DNA of 53,078 nucleotides, taken from positions 1 through 53,078 of the forward strand of contig DVKM01000002.1 of the NCBI GenBank assembly GCA_018716015.1. The letters run 5' to 3'. The notes beneath the pieces were generated by a model. That model made no database searches. It was not told where the DNA came from and saw nothing but the letters and a program-made list of their open reading frames with translations. The DNA comes from Candidatus Enterenecus stercoripullorum (GTDB lineage Bacteria; Bacillota; Clostridia; Oscillospirales; Oscillospiraceae). This document shows positions 42,075-51,769 of the stretch, piece by piece (the stretch's first letter is position 1; each line of letters opens with the position of its first letter). Made by a program: the position numbers and the translations under genes.

Positions 42075-43037
42075 ATGAAGCATCGTATCAAAGTCGGTTT
42101 ATTGGGGCTGGCGATGGCGGGCGCCGGGGTGGCCGGCAGCGCGACCGCCCTGGGGAACTATTTATATGGTCAGGTAATGGTGCCCAAGGTGCGGGACGCC
42201 GAGCGGCTGGAGGACAATCCCACCCAGGCGGAGGGCCGACTCTGGGCCCGGGCCGGGGATGGGTTCCGCAGCGCCACCATTCAGTCCGTGGACGGGCTGA
42301 TCCTGTGGTCTGCCTTGGTCCCCGCGCAAGGAGAAAGCCACCGCTGGGCCATCTGTATGCACGGTTACCACGACACCCATGAGTCCATGGGCGCCATAGC
42401 CAAGCACTATCATGATCACGGCTGGAACGTGCTGATACCCGACCAGCGGGGCTACGGCAAGAGCGAGGGGGACTATGTGGGCTGGGGCTATGACGAACGG
42501 CTGGACCTGCTGGGCTGGGTCAACTATATCACCCGCCGGGACCATGAGGCGCAGATCGTGCTTCACGGGGTGTCCATGGGGGCTGCCACGGTGCTGATGG
42601 CCACCGGCGGCGTGCTTCCCCGGCAGGTAAAGGCCGCCATCTCGGACTGCTCCTACACCTCCATTGAGGAGGAAATGCGCCATGTCCTTCAGTCCAGTGT
42701 CCGCCAGCAGTTCTCCCGCTCGCTGCCCGCCCCCGCCGGCATGCTGTTTGCCGCGCTGCGCAAGAGTGTGCTGCGCAGGGCCGGTTACGATCTGAAGGAT
42801 GCCGCCCCCATCAAGGCCGTCGCGCTGTCCAAAACCCCCACCTTGTTCATCCATGGCTCCAAGGACGATTTCGTCCCCGCCCCCATGATGAACCGGCTGT
42901 ATCAGGCCGCCCGCTGCCCCAAGAGCTTTCTGTGGGTTCCGGAGGCCGGCCACGCGCTGAGCGTGGGAACCAATCCGGAACTGTACTGGACTGCGGCGCG
43001 CACCTTCCTGCAGGAGTATTTCCCCGGCGCGCTGTGA
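42075..43037 (+). CDS. Membrane-anchored alpha/beta hydrolase
   Basis: 320 residues. N-terminal hydrophobic anchor (about 6-27), then an alpha/beta hydrolase fold with CMHGYHDT (oxyanion region), PDQRGYGKSEGD, nucleophile Ser in GVSMGAATV, Asp in HGSKDDFVP and His in EAGHALS. The layout resembles the YqkD/BEM46 type of hydrolase. The substrate is unknown. AGGAGG precedes the chosen ATG, which lies properly after the promoter. The longer frame crosses the promoter. Confidence 0.88.
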   Translation: MKHRIKVGLLGLAMAGAGVAGSATALGNYLYGQVMVPKVRDAERLEDNPTQAEGRLWARAGDGFRSATIQSVDGLILWSALVPAQGESHRWAICMHGYHDTHESMGAIAKHYHDHGWNVLIPDQRGYGKSEGDYVGWGYDERLDLLGWVNYITRRDHEAQIVLHGVSMGAATVLMATGGVLPRQVKAAISDCSYTSIEEEMRHVLQSSVRQQFSRSLPAPAGMLFAALRKSVLRRAGYDLKDAAPIKAVALSKTPTLFIHGSKDDFVPAPMMNRLYQAARCPKSFLWVPEAGHALSVGTNPELYWTAARTFLQEYFPGAL

Positions 43038-43066
43038 GTGGGACGGGACCGCCCCCGAAGCCGCGC

Positions 43067-43095
43067 TTGACAAATTCGGGATCTTCCCGTATACT
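43067..43095 (+). promoter_or_regulatory. Promoter of the FecCD/BtuCD-type importer operon
   Basis: Perfect TTGACA (43067-43072), 17-bp spacer, TATACT (43090-43095). Confidence 0.82.
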
Positions 43096-43101
43096 TGTAC
43101 C

Positions 43102-43220
43102 CGTGGCCTGCAGGAAGCGGCGCCGGAAGTTGAAACTTCCATCCCCGCATTTTTATTCTCTCATATGGTATGTCAAGAGGCATACAGTCCTTCTGAAGAA
43201 GGGTTGTATGCCTCTTTTTT
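43102..43220 (+). promoter_or_regulatory. Importer leader with a premature terminator
   Basis: Between promoter and gene there is a folded element: GCGG (43117-43120) with CCGC (43145-43148), a 4x4 internal loop, then GGAAGT-TGAA-ACTTCC (43125-43140). A long terminator follows. GTATG (43169-43173) can pair with CATAC in the terminator arm, a possible switch. No cobalamin-riboswitch box is recognisable. Confidence 0.5.
43176..43220 (+). terminator. Intrinsic terminator in the importer leader
   Basis: AGAGGCATACA (43176-43186) pairs with TGTATGCCTCT (43205-43215), inner CCTTC/GAAGG, tetraloop TGAA, six T. It follows the importer promoter and also ends the hydrolase transcript. Confidence 0.92.
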
Positions 43221-43280
43221 GTTGCAAAGGTGGGCAGAAATTTGAAGCAAAAGCACCATTTCCGGCGCGGAGAACCCAAC

Positions 43281-44306
43281 ATGCCCCTGATTCTCTGCGC
43301 TCTTGCCGCCCTGGCGCTGATTACCCTGATCGTGGCCACGGGGCTTGGCCCGGTTTCCGTCTCTCCCGGCACCACAATTCGGATCCTGATGAGCCGGATT
43401 CCGGTCATCGGCTCCGGCGTGGCCCACACCTGGCAGACCCTGGACGAGAATATCGTCCTGGGTCTGCGGCTGCCCCGGGTCTGTCTGGGCATGGTGGTGG
43501 GCGCGTCGCTGGCGGTGTGCGGGGTGACCATGCAGGCTCTGGTGCGCAACAACCTGGCCGACCCGTTTATTCTGGGGGTCTCCAACGGCGCGGCTGCCTT
43601 CGCGACTTTGGGCATGCTCTTCGGCGCATTCTCCTTTCTTGGCACCTACTCCCTTTCCATCAGCGCCTTTCTGGGCTCCGCTGTGACCATCCTGTTCGTC
43701 TACACCATCTCCCGGGTTCGAGGCCGTATCCACATCACCCAGCTGCTCCTGTCCGGCGTGGCGGTATCCATGATCATGGACGGCGTCACCAACATCATCA
43801 CGCTGAGCGCGCCCAATGCGCTGGGCCTGCACAATGCGGAGTTCTGGATGTCCGGCAGTCTGGCCGGAGCCAGATGGGCCTATCTGACCCTGCCCCTGGC
43901 CGTCCTTGTGATTTGCATGGCGGTGCTGATGGTCAACTACCGGGGCCTGAACCTACTGCTGTTGGGGGAGGAGAGCGCCGGAGCGCTGGGGGTCAACGTG
44001 CGCCGGCTTCAGAAACTGCTGGTTCTGGTGGCCTCCCTGATGGCGGGGGTTACCATCGCCGTCAGCGGTTCCATCGGATTCGTGGGCCTGATGGTACCCC
44101 ACTTCACCCGGCTGCTGGTGGGCGGGGACCATAAAAAGGTCCTCCCCATCTCTGCCCTGCTGGGAGGCATCCTGGTGGTGTGGGTGGACGTGGCGGCCAG
44201 ATTGGTGATTGCCCCGGAGGAGCTGCCGGTGGGTATCCTCACCGCAGTAATCGGAGGACCGGTATTCATCTGGATGCTGAAGAAAAGCCATCGGGAAAAG
44301 CAATAG
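43281..44306 (+). CDS. FecCD/BtuC-family ABC importer permease
   Basis: 341 residues with about ten membrane segments. Family landmarks: LRLPRVCLGMVVGASLAVCG, MQALVRNNLADPFILGVSNGA and the coupling-helix region ALGVNVRRLQKLL, and GFVGLMVPHFTRLLVG. It imports iron-siderophore, haem or cobalamin-type ligands in this family. The ligand cannot be told from sequence. GGAG lies 8 nt before this ATG. A GTG 17 codons upstream is the alternative. Confidence 0.93.
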   Translation: MPLILCALAALALITLIVATGLGPVSVSPGTTIRILMSRIPVIGSGVAHTWQTLDENIVLGLRLPRVCLGMVVGASLAVCGVTMQALVRNNLADPFILGVSNGAAAFATLGMLFGAFSFLGTYSLSISAFLGSAVTILFVYTISRVRGRIHITQLLLSGVAVSMIMDGVTNIITLSAPNALGLHNAEFWMSGSLAGARWAYLTLPLAVLVICMAVLMVNYRGLNLLLLGEESAGALGVNVRRLQKLLVLVASLMAGVTIAVSGSIGFVGLMVPHFTRLLVGGDHKKVLPISALLGGILVVWVDVAARLVIAPEELPVGILTAVIGGPVFIWMLKKSHREKQ

Positions 44307-44318
44307 GAGGCGGAGGCA

Positions 44319-45095
44319 ATGCGCTTACAGGTAGAAGATCTCACTTATTCCTACGGGGAGAAAGAGGCCGCGGACCATGTGTCCCTGCGGGTAGACGCCG
44401 GGGAGTTTGTGGGGCTGATCGGGCCCAACGGCAGCGGGAAATCCACGGTTTTGAAAAATGTGTACCGGGGCTTGCGGCCGGACCGCGGGAAAATTACCCT
44501 GGACGGTGAGGACTTGCTGTCCATGCCCTATCGGAAATCTGCCCTGAAAATGGCTGTCGTAGGCCAGGAAAATGAAGTCCCTTTTGATTTCACCGTGGAG
44601 GAGATGGTGGCCATGGGCCGCACCCCTCACAAGCGACTGTTTGACGTCGACACCCCCCGGGACCGTCAGATCGTCCGCCACGCCCTGGAGCATCTGGGCA
44701 TAGAACAGTTGGCACACCGCAACTACCGCCGCCTGTCCGGAGGGGAGAAACAGAGGGTGCTCATCGCCCGGGCCATCGCCCAGGAGAGCGACTTTTTTGT
44801 GCTGGATGAGCCCACCAATCACCTGGACATCAGCTACCAGATGCAGATTTTTGACTTCATCAAACGTCTAAAGGTCACGGTCCTGTCCGCCATCCACGAT
44901 CTGAACATGGCCGCGCTCTACTGCGACCGGCTCTACGTGCTCAGCCAGGGCCGGGTGGTGATAGAGGGCACGCCGGAGCAGGTCCTCACCCCGGAGAACA
45001 TCTACCGCGTCTACGGCGTGCGCAGCTGTGTGGAGAAGCATCCAGTTACGGGAAAATTGTCCATCTCCTTCCTGCCCGCAGGAATTGGAGCTTAA
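44319..45095 (+). CDS. FecE/BtuD-type ABC importer ATPase
   Basis: 258 residues. Walker A GPNGSGKST (about 35-43), Q-loop VVGQENEVPF, signature LSGGEKQR, Walker B FFVLDEPTNHLD, switch His in AIHDLN. AGGAGGCGGAGG precedes the ATG. 12 bp after the permease gene, in the same operon. Confidence 0.95.
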   Translation: MRLQVEDLTYSYGEKEAADHVSLRVDAGEFVGLIGPNGSGKSTVLKNVYRGLRPDRGKITLDGEDLLSMPYRKSALKMAVVGQENEVPFDFTVEEMVAMGRTPHKRLFDVDTPRDRQIVRHALEHLGIEQLAHRNYRRLSGGEKQRVLIARAIAQESDFFVLDEPTNHLDISYQMQIFDFIKRLKVTVLSAIHDLNMAALYCDRLYVLSQGRVVIEGTPEQVLTPENIYRVYGVRSCVEKHPVTGKLSISFLPAGIGA

Positions 45096-45115
45096 TCTCT
45101 TTGGGAGGAATGACT

Positions 45116-46114
45116 ATGAAAAAAGTGATTTGTACCATGCTGGCCCTGGTTGTACTGCTCTCTGTGCTGGCCGCCTGCGGCGGTCAGGGGGCCCCGTCCG
45201 GTAGCGGGTCGGGGGAGGGATCCGCCTCTCCTGCGCAGACCTCGGACAGCGGCGCCTACCCCATGACTTTTGACAACTACGGCCGCCAAGTCACCGTGAC
45301 CCAGAAGCCCCAGAAAGTGCTGACCTTGGGCCCCAACTGCACGGAGCTGTTCGTGGCGCTGGGCCTTCAGGACTATGTGATCGGCCGGTCCCTGATCAAC
45401 CACAGCCGGGGCCCGCTGGAGGAATATGCCGGCGGGGTAAACGCCATTCCGGTGCTGAACAACGCCTCCGCCACCCGGGAGGCCATTCTCTCCAGCGGCG
45501 CGGACTTCATCTACGCCCTGGACTGGGAGATCAGCGACACCGGCTGCAACATCCAGGAGGTAGCCCAGTACGGGATGACGGTTTACGTCAACTCAGCTAC
45601 CACCTTGGAGGAGCAGTATCAGGAGATCCTTGACATCGGAAAGATTTTTGGGGTGGAGGAGTCCGCCCGGCAGTTTGTGGACGATCAGCGCGCCCGTATT
45701 CAGGCCGTTCAGGACGCCGTCACCGGTCAGGAACCCCTGGACGTTCTGGTCTACGACAGCGGCAGCAATGGTGTCTTCACCTGTTCAGGCAGCAACTTTG
45801 AATCCCTGCTCATCCAGATGGCAGGGGGGCACAATATTTTTGACGATCTGACCGATCAGCAGTGGGTCACCGTCAGCTATGAGGAAGTGCTGGCCCGGGA
45901 TCCCGACGTGATTTTGATTCATGACTACGATTCCCCCTCCCTGGAGGAAAAAATCGCGGAGATCAAGAGCAACCCCACCCTGGCCCAGCTGGAGTGCGTC
46001 CAGCAGGAGCGGTTCGCCTCCATCACCCTGGAGAGCGTTCTGCCCGGCAACCGCATGGCCTACGCTGTGGAACGTATGGCGGTGGCGTTTTATCCTGAGA
46101 TTTTCGCGGATTGA
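45116..46114 (+). CDS. Substrate-binding lipoprotein of the FecCD/BtuCD-type importer
   Basis: 332 residues. Lipoprotein signal with lipobox LAAC (Cys about 20), a Gly/Ser linker, then a two-lobed helical-backbone binding protein (DNYGRQVTVTQKPQKVLTLGPNCTELFVALGL, IPVLNNASATREAILSSGADFIYA). GGGAGGA lies 7 nt before the chosen ATG. Two earlier in-frame starts are less well placed. Last gene of the importer operon, followed by a terminator. Confidence 0.92.
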   Translation: MKKVICTMLALVVLLSVLAACGGQGAPSGSGSGEGSASPAQTSDSGAYPMTFDNYGRQVTVTQKPQKVLTLGPNCTELFVALGLQDYVIGRSLINHSRGPLEEYAGGVNAIPVLNNASATREAILSSGADFIYALDWEISDTGCNIQEVAQYGMTVYVNSATTLEEQYQEILDIGKIFGVEESARQFVDDQRARIQAVQDAVTGQEPLDVLVYDSGSNGVFTCSGSNFESLLIQMAGGHNIFDDLTDQQWVTVSYEEVLARDPDVILIHDYDSPSLEEKIAEIKSNPTLAQLECVQQERFASITLESVLPGNRMAYAVERMAVAFYPEIFAD

Positions 46115-46137
46115 TGGCAGACAATTGTCACGATGAG

Positions 46138-46170
46138 AAAGGCCCTGCGGCGGATGCCGCAGGGCCTTTT
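46138..46170 (+). terminator. Terminator of the importer operon
   Basis: AAGGCCCTGCGG/CCGCAGGGCCTT perfect stem, 6-nt loop, TTTT. Confidence 0.93.
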
Positions 46171-46182
46171 GGGGCTTTTCTC

Positions 46183-46227
46183 TCAGCACATGCCGCCCAT
46201 ATCGGGAGCGACGGGGGCGGGGGCAGG
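46183..46227 (-). pseudogene. Orphan copy of the groEL 3' end
   Basis: The minus strand encodes PAPAPVAPDMGGMC and a stop, against [14 protein letters not shown] and a stop at the real groEL end 240 bp away. Codon-level similarity is clear. The upstream DNA reads on in frame a short way (DFAQTKL) without matching GroEL, and there is no start. Confidence 0.75.
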
Positions 46228-46290
46228 GAGCTTCGTCTGGGCAAAGTCCGCTCCTGTTCGCAGCGCCCTGCCGGGCATTGCTCCTTTCCT

Positions 46291-46357
46291 CCCTTGCCCC
46301 TCCTCTCCCCGGCGAAACCGCCCCGCTGGGTTTCGCCGGGGAGAGGAGGGGCAAGGG
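46291..46357. repeat. Perfect inverted repeat with 29-bp arms
   Basis: Left arm 46291-46319 and right arm 46329-46357 are exact reverse complements around a 9-nt loop. Purine-rich on one strand. No T-run follows. It looks like a dispersed palindromic element. Confidence 0.92.
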
Positions 46358-46373
46358 CCGACAAGCCCCAGCC
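46356..46373 (+). repeat. Inverted 18-bp copy of a groEL tail segment
   Basis: 18 bases here are the exact reverse complement of 46473-46490 inside groEL. On the plus strand they read ADKPQP and a stop, the start of the GroEL tail, in the opposite direction to groEL. Confidence 0.8.
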
Positions 46374-46375
46374 GT

Positions 46376-46406
46376 AAAAAGGCCCCCCGGCACTCGCCGG
46401 GGGGCC
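46376..46406 (-). terminator. Terminator of groESL
   Basis: Perfect 11-bp stem GGCCCCCCGGC/GCCGGGGGGCC, 4-nt loop, TTTTT on the minus strand. Confidence 0.93.
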
Positions 46407-46426
46407 TGAAAGGACTTTGCGGTCTC

Positions 46427-48082
<1,656 letters not shown>

Positions 48083-48222
48083 TTACAACTTGCACAGAGC
48101 TTGCGCCCAGGGGCGCAAATCCAATCCGTTTTCGGCCGCGGCGTGTACGTGGACGAAAACACTTCTCGGCCTGCAAACGTGCGAGCAAAGCGAGTGCGCT
48201 GCCGCAGGCCGCAGGGGGGTAT

Positions 48223-48266
48223 CCACGGCTTCGCCGTGGTATCCAGGGGGGATACATCCCCCCTGG
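48223..48266. repeat. Two hairpins in the groES-groEL spacer
   Basis: CCACGGC-ttc-GCCGTGG (48223-48239) and CCAGGGGGGAT-ac-ATCCCCCCTGG (48243-48266), both perfect. The second lies 8 nt beyond the groES stop. No T-run. Further GC-rich stems (for example GCGCCC/GGGCGC near 48101-48114) fill the spacer. Confidence 0.75.
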
Positions 48267-48273
48267 AGGAGTT

Positions 48274-48558
48274 TTACTCCACAACCGCCAGAATATCGCC
48301 CTGGCGGACAATGGTGTACTCCTCGCCGTCCACCTTGACCTCGGTGCCAGAATACTTGCTGGTGAGCACCTTGTCACCCACCTTCACAGTCATGACAACT
48401 TCCTTGCCGTCCACCATGCCACCGGGGCCAACGGCCACTACTTCGGCCATCTCAGGCTTTTCCTTGGCGCTGGAGGTGAGGATGATGCCGCCTTTGGTGG
48501 TCTCTTCGGCCTCTACAGCCTTCAGGATCACACGGTCGGACAGGGGTTTGAGAGTCAT
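48274..48558 (-). CDS. groES: Co-chaperonin GroES
   Basis: 94-residue lid of the chaperonin (MTLKPLSDRVILKAVEAEETTKGGIILTSSAKEKP with the mobile loop, and the C-terminal DGEEYTIVRQGDILAVVE). AAGGAGG precedes the ATG. First gene of the CIRCE-controlled unit, but about 220 nt from CIRCE. Confidence 0.97.
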   Translation of the reverse strand: MTLKPLSDRVILKAVEAEETTKGGIILTSSAKEKPEMAEVVAVGPGGMVDGKEVVMTVKVGDKVLTSKYSGTEVKVDGEEYTIVRQGDILAVVE

Positions 48559-48779
48559 AACGGGTTCCTCCTTGTATGGAAATATTTTTGTAAACGGTGT
48601 GATAGGCGCGCCGGGCTACTCGCGGCGGCTCAGCGCTTTGGGCTGTCACGCTTCGCCTGCTCCCTACGCCCGGCTTCCCTCCGTCTCGGAACGCAAACAG
48701 CCGGGCCGACGGCCTGCCTTGGTTTGCATCCCTCGCTCCGGTCCATCCGGGCTGGTCGCAAAGGTTCAGCGCTCCCCTT
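48559..48779 (-). other. Long GC-rich groES leader
   Basis: About 220 bp between CIRCE and groES with no supportable gene. It contains several short GC-rich inverted segments. Unusually long for a CIRCE-regulated leader. Confidence 0.55.
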
Positions 48780-48806
48780 TTAGCACTCAATTCTTCTGAG
48801 TGCTAA
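48780..48806 (-). promoter_or_regulatory. CIRCE operator (HrcA site) of groESL
   Basis: TTAGCACTC-N9-GAGTGCTAA, a perfect consensus. Binding of the HrcA repressor here gives heat-shock control. An extra full half-site GAGTGCTAA lies at 48913-48921 without a partner. Confidence 0.97.
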
Positions 48807-48817
48807 GCTCAAGTATG

Positions 48818-48846
48818 ATAATACCCTTTTCGGGCAAAAAAATCAA
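48818..48846 (-). promoter_or_regulatory. Promoter of groESL
   Basis: TTGATT (48841-48846), 17-bp spacer, TATTAT (48818-48823), minus strand, directly upstream of CIRCE. Confidence 0.75.
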
Positions 48847-48871
48847 CCCCTATTTTCAAAAAATAGAGGTT
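48835..48871 (-). terminator. Terminator of the lipid-kinase-like gene, overlapping the groES promoter
   Basis: AACCTCTATTTT/AAAATAGGGGTT stem (one wobble), 3-nt loop, then GATTTTTTT on the minus strand. The tail is also the -35 region of groESL. Confidence 0.8.
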
Positions 48872-49000
48872 AATTTTGAAAAATTCATGTTTCGTTCACA
48901 ACCTGGCGGCCAGAGTGCTAAAATCGACCATTCTCACACGGAGCTCCAGCGGACTTTGTACAGCTCCGCCTCCTGGATTCTTCCGGTCTTTTCGTTCACC

Positions 49001-49981
49001 TTATCCCTGTCCATACCCGGGCCGATCCTTCCGTGGGCTTCCCGCGCCAATCCCTGCCAACTCCTTCCCCAGCGGCTGATAGCTCGCCCCCCCTGGGTAA
49101 AAAAAGTTCACCTGCCGGTGGGACAGGGTAACGGTAAACTCCGGGGCCCGCATGGTCTCCCCGTCCACCACGGTGACCACATCGCTGCCGTCCAGGGAAG
49201 CATAGGTAATCTTCTGTCCATGGTGGGCATAGATCAGCTCCGGGTAGTCCCGGTAGTGCCCGGTGGCGTACTGTTTCACCAGCCGGAAGAAGGTCAGCCG
49301 GCTCACCTTGGGCACCACCAGCATGTCCAGCACCCCGTCGTCCGGCATGGCCTCCCCCACCGGCATAAAGCCGCCGCCGTAGTACCGGCCGTTGCAGATG
49401 CAAATGATGGCGGTCTCCCCCCGGGAATTCAGCTCCCCCATTTTCACTGCCGTAGGACGGGTGATGCCCTTGAAGAGTACATTGACCAACAAGGAGAGGA
49501 TGTACGCCCCGATGCCCCGCACCAGGGGCAGGGATTTGTAACGGTGGACGTCGGCGGCGATGCGGGCATCCACTCCGGCGCACACCACGCCGATGCCTAG
49601 CTTGCCGTTGCAGTCCATCAGGTCAAAGGGGGCCTGGGTCCCCTGGCCCAGGGCGCGCAAATCGGAGAACAGGGCCTTGCTGTCCGGCCCGAAGATCTTC
49701 AGAAAGTCATTGCCCGTCCCAATGGGCACGTTGGTCACCGCCGCGTTGGGATATCCCGCCGCGCCGTTGACCACCTCGTTGAGGGTACCGTCCCCGCCAC
49801 AGGCATAGATCCGCACCGGCGCTCCCGTCTCCGCCGCCGCTCTGGCATACCGGCAGGCGTCCCCCGATTTGGCGGTGTATACAATCTCCCAGTCCCACTC
49901 CAGGCCCCGGATATCCGCCTCCAGCCTGTGGGTGTTTTCCCGCTTACCCGCTGCGGGATTGATGATAAACAGATGCTTCAT
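49001..49981 (-). CDS. Diacylglycerol/lipid kinase family protein (YegS/DgkB-like)
   Basis: 326 residues. Kinase catalytic domain with FIINPAAGKRE (nucleotide loop), GGDGTLNEVVNG (about 62-73), PIGTGNDFLKIF (about 86-97), then the beta-sandwich domain with LDGSDVV and ETMRAPEFTVTL. It phosphorylates diacylglycerol or a related lipid in this family. GGGGAG precedes the ATG. Probably the last gene of the rlmL-type unit (35-bp gap). Confidence 0.92.
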   Translation of the reverse strand: MKHLFIINPAAGKRENTHRLEADIRGLEWDWEIVYTAKSGDACRYARAAAETGAPVRIYACGGDGTLNEVVNGAAGYPNAAVTNVPIGTGNDFLKIFGPDSKALFSDLRALGQGTQAPFDLMDCNGKLGIGVVCAGVDARIAADVHRYKSLPLVRGIGAYILSLLVNVLFKGITRPTAVKMGELNSRGETAIICICNGRYYGGGFMPVGEAMPDDGVLDMLVVPKVSRLTFFRLVKQYATGHYRDYPELIYAHHGQKITYASLDGSDVVTVVDGETMRAPEFTVTLSHRQVNFFYPGGASYQPLGKELAGIGAGSPRKDRPGYGQG

Positions 49982-50016
49982 TCCAGACGCTCCCCAGTCT
50001 CTATCTCAATTCGGCC

Positions 50017-50331
50017 TCAGTCCGCCGCTTCCTCCAGCGCCTCAATGAGAAAGCTCACCGGGCGGAAGCCGTCGTTGCAGGAAATCATGGCCGATTTCTT
50101 GTCCTTCATCCAGCCGTCGTACAAGTCCTCTCCCCCGTGGGACAGGGCCAGCACAAAGGGGGACATGGTCTCCCAGGCGCTCAGACACAGCCCCTCCGGC
50201 CGCTGCCAGCCGTTGGCCACAAACACCTGTCCCTCCCGCAAATCGCAAGGGTGGTCCATGGGATTTTCATACCGCGCCATCAAATCCTCGTATCGGGCCA
50301 TGCGCATCACGGTGATCCTACACTTCTTCAT
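50017..50331 (-). CDS. TIGR04076-family protein
   Basis: 104 residues with the family pattern CDLREGQVF, CLSAWETMSPFVLALSHGG and a C-terminal SCNDGFRPVSFLIEAL. Function unknown. Starts in an ATGA overlap with the methyltransferase stop, preceded by GGGAG. The longer open frame begins inside the upstream gene and is less likely. Confidence 0.82.
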   Translation of the reverse strand: MKKCRITVMRMARYEDLMARYENPMDHPCDLREGQVFVANGWQRPEGLCLSAWETMSPFVLALSHGGEDLYDGWMKDKKSAMISCNDGFRPVSFLIEALEEAAD

Positions 50332-51476
50332 GGAGTGCTCCCTCTTCCGCCCCGCTTTACCCCGTACATAAACAGGTCGCACCGGAGCATACCATTATAA
50401 AGTTTCCGCTTTTTATCCGCTCGCCGGCCAAAGGCCCGCTCAAACTGGTCGTGATCGCTGAGCAGATACAGCTGCCAACCGTCTGGGAACTTGTCCCACG
50501 CCCTGCCGAAGGCCCGGTACAGCTCCTGGGCTGACCGGCGCTCCATCAGCCGCTCCCCGTAGGGCGGGTTGGTGACAACCCTACCCCGCAGCCCACCCCA
50601 GTGGAACCGGGCGGCGTCCGCCACCTCAAATTTCACCACGTCGTCCACCCCGGCAAGCCGGGCGTTGTACCGGGCCAGCTCCACCGCCGCCGGGTCGATG
50701 TCCCCGCCCCAGATCTCGTAGCTTCCGTGAAACTCCTGGTCCATGGCCTCGCTGGCGGCGTCCATCCACAGTTTTCCGGGCAGCCAGCTCCACTTCTGGG
50801 CACAGAAGGAGCGGCCCAGCCCCGGCGCCTGGTTTTTGGCAATGAGGGCGGCCTCAATGGGAATGGTACCCGAGCCGCAGAAGGGGTCGCAGAAGGGGTC
50901 GCGCCCTTTATAATGGGCCAGGGTCACCATAGCCGCCGCCAGGGTCTCCCGCAGGGGGGCCTCCACCCCCCGGGCCCGGTAGCCCCGCTTGTGCAGATTC
51001 TCCCCCGAGGTGTCCAGCATCAGGGTAGCCCGATCCTCCATCAGGGAGAACTGGATCTGGTACAGCGCCCCCGTCTCCGGCAAGGTGTCCATCCCGTACT
51101 TCCCGCCCAGCCGTTTGGCCACGGCCTTCTTCACAATGGCCTGGCAGGAGGGCACCGCGTGGAGCTGGGAACGCAGGCAGTAGCCCTTCACCGGAAAGCG
51201 GCCGTCTTTGGGGATAAACTCCTCCCAGGGCAGGCTGCGCGTTCCCTCAAACAGCTCCTCGAAGCTGCGGGCCGGGAAGCTGCCCAGGGATACAAGCACC
51301 CGGGCCCCCATGCGCAGGTTCAGGTTGAGCCGGGGGATGTCCGCCGGGGCGCCGGCGCACAGCACCCGGCCGTTCTCCGCGCGTACGTTTTTCAGCCCCA
51401 GTTTTTCCACTTCCCGGGCCACCAGGCCCTCCACCCCCAACAGGGATGGGATGACAAATTGCAGCGACTGCTCCAT
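50328..51476 (-). CDS. RlmL/THUMP-domain class I RNA methyltransferase
   Basis: 382 residues. N-terminal THUMP RNA-binding region (about 1-155), then a Rossmann-fold methyltransferase with DPFCGSGTIPIEAALIAKN (SAM site), GGDIDPAAVELARYNA and the N6/N2-type motif TNPPYGERL. This matches the family of 23S rRNA m2G methyltransferases (RlmL/YcbY N-half). A GGAG 9 nt upstream supports this ATG over a GTG five codons earlier. Confidence 0.93.
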   Translation of the reverse strand: MEQSLQFVIPSLLGVEGLVAREVEKLGLKNVRAENGRVLCAGAPADIPRLNLNLRMGARVLVSLGSFPARSFEELFEGTRSLPWEEFIPKDGRFPVKGYCLRSQLHAVPSCQAIVKKAVAKRLGGKYGMDTLPETGALYQIQFSLMEDRATLMLDTSGENLHKRGYRARGVEAPLRETLAAAMVTLAHYKGRDPFCDPFCGSGTIPIEAALIAKNQAPGLGRSFCAQKWSWLPGKLWMDAASEAMDQEFHGSYEIWGGDIDPAAVELARYNARLAGVDDVVKFEVADAARFHWGGLRGRVVTNPPYGERLMERRSAQELYRAFGRAWDKFPDGWQLYLLSDHDQFERAFGRRADKKRKLYNGMLRCDLFMYGVKRGGRGSTP

Positions 51477-51548
51477 ACCATAAGACTCCACTTCAAAATT
51501 TTCCGCCGCCCCAGGGGATTCCCCTTACGGAAAAAGCATATTTTATTC

Positions 51549-51577
51549 AGTATACCGAAAAAGCCTCCCCGGCGCAA
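51549..51577 (-). promoter_or_regulatory. Promoter of the methyltransferase unit
   Basis: TTGCGC (51572-51577), 17-bp spacer, TATACT (51549-51554), minus strand. Confidence 0.7.
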
Positions 51578-51716
51578 TCGTTTTACCTGAATTTGTTTTC
51601 TCCCGGCAGTAGCTTTCTGCCCATCCCTATGCTATACTGTAACCATAACCACCCCCTCTTTCCGACGGAAACCTAAAGTTGCGCGCAAAATTTTACCCGG
51701 CGCAAATTGAAGTTGG

Positions 51717-51745
51717 TAGACAAAGCCGGGCCATTCTGTTACGAT
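51717..51745 (+). promoter_or_regulatory. Promoter of the Xre-NfeD gene
   Basis: TAGACA (51717-51722), 17-bp spacer, TACGAT (51740-51745). A second TATACT lies upstream near 51633 without a good -35. Confidence 0.5.
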
Positions 51746-51769
51746 AGAGCCGGACAAGGAGGAACGCGC

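Noticed and set aside
43038-43280. Cobalamin riboswitch before the FecCD-type importer
   Set aside because: The leader is too short and lacks the conserved cobalamin box, so only an unassigned leader is reported.
48913-48921. Second CIRCE operator
   Set aside because: Only one half-site is present. The partner at 9-bp spacing does not match.
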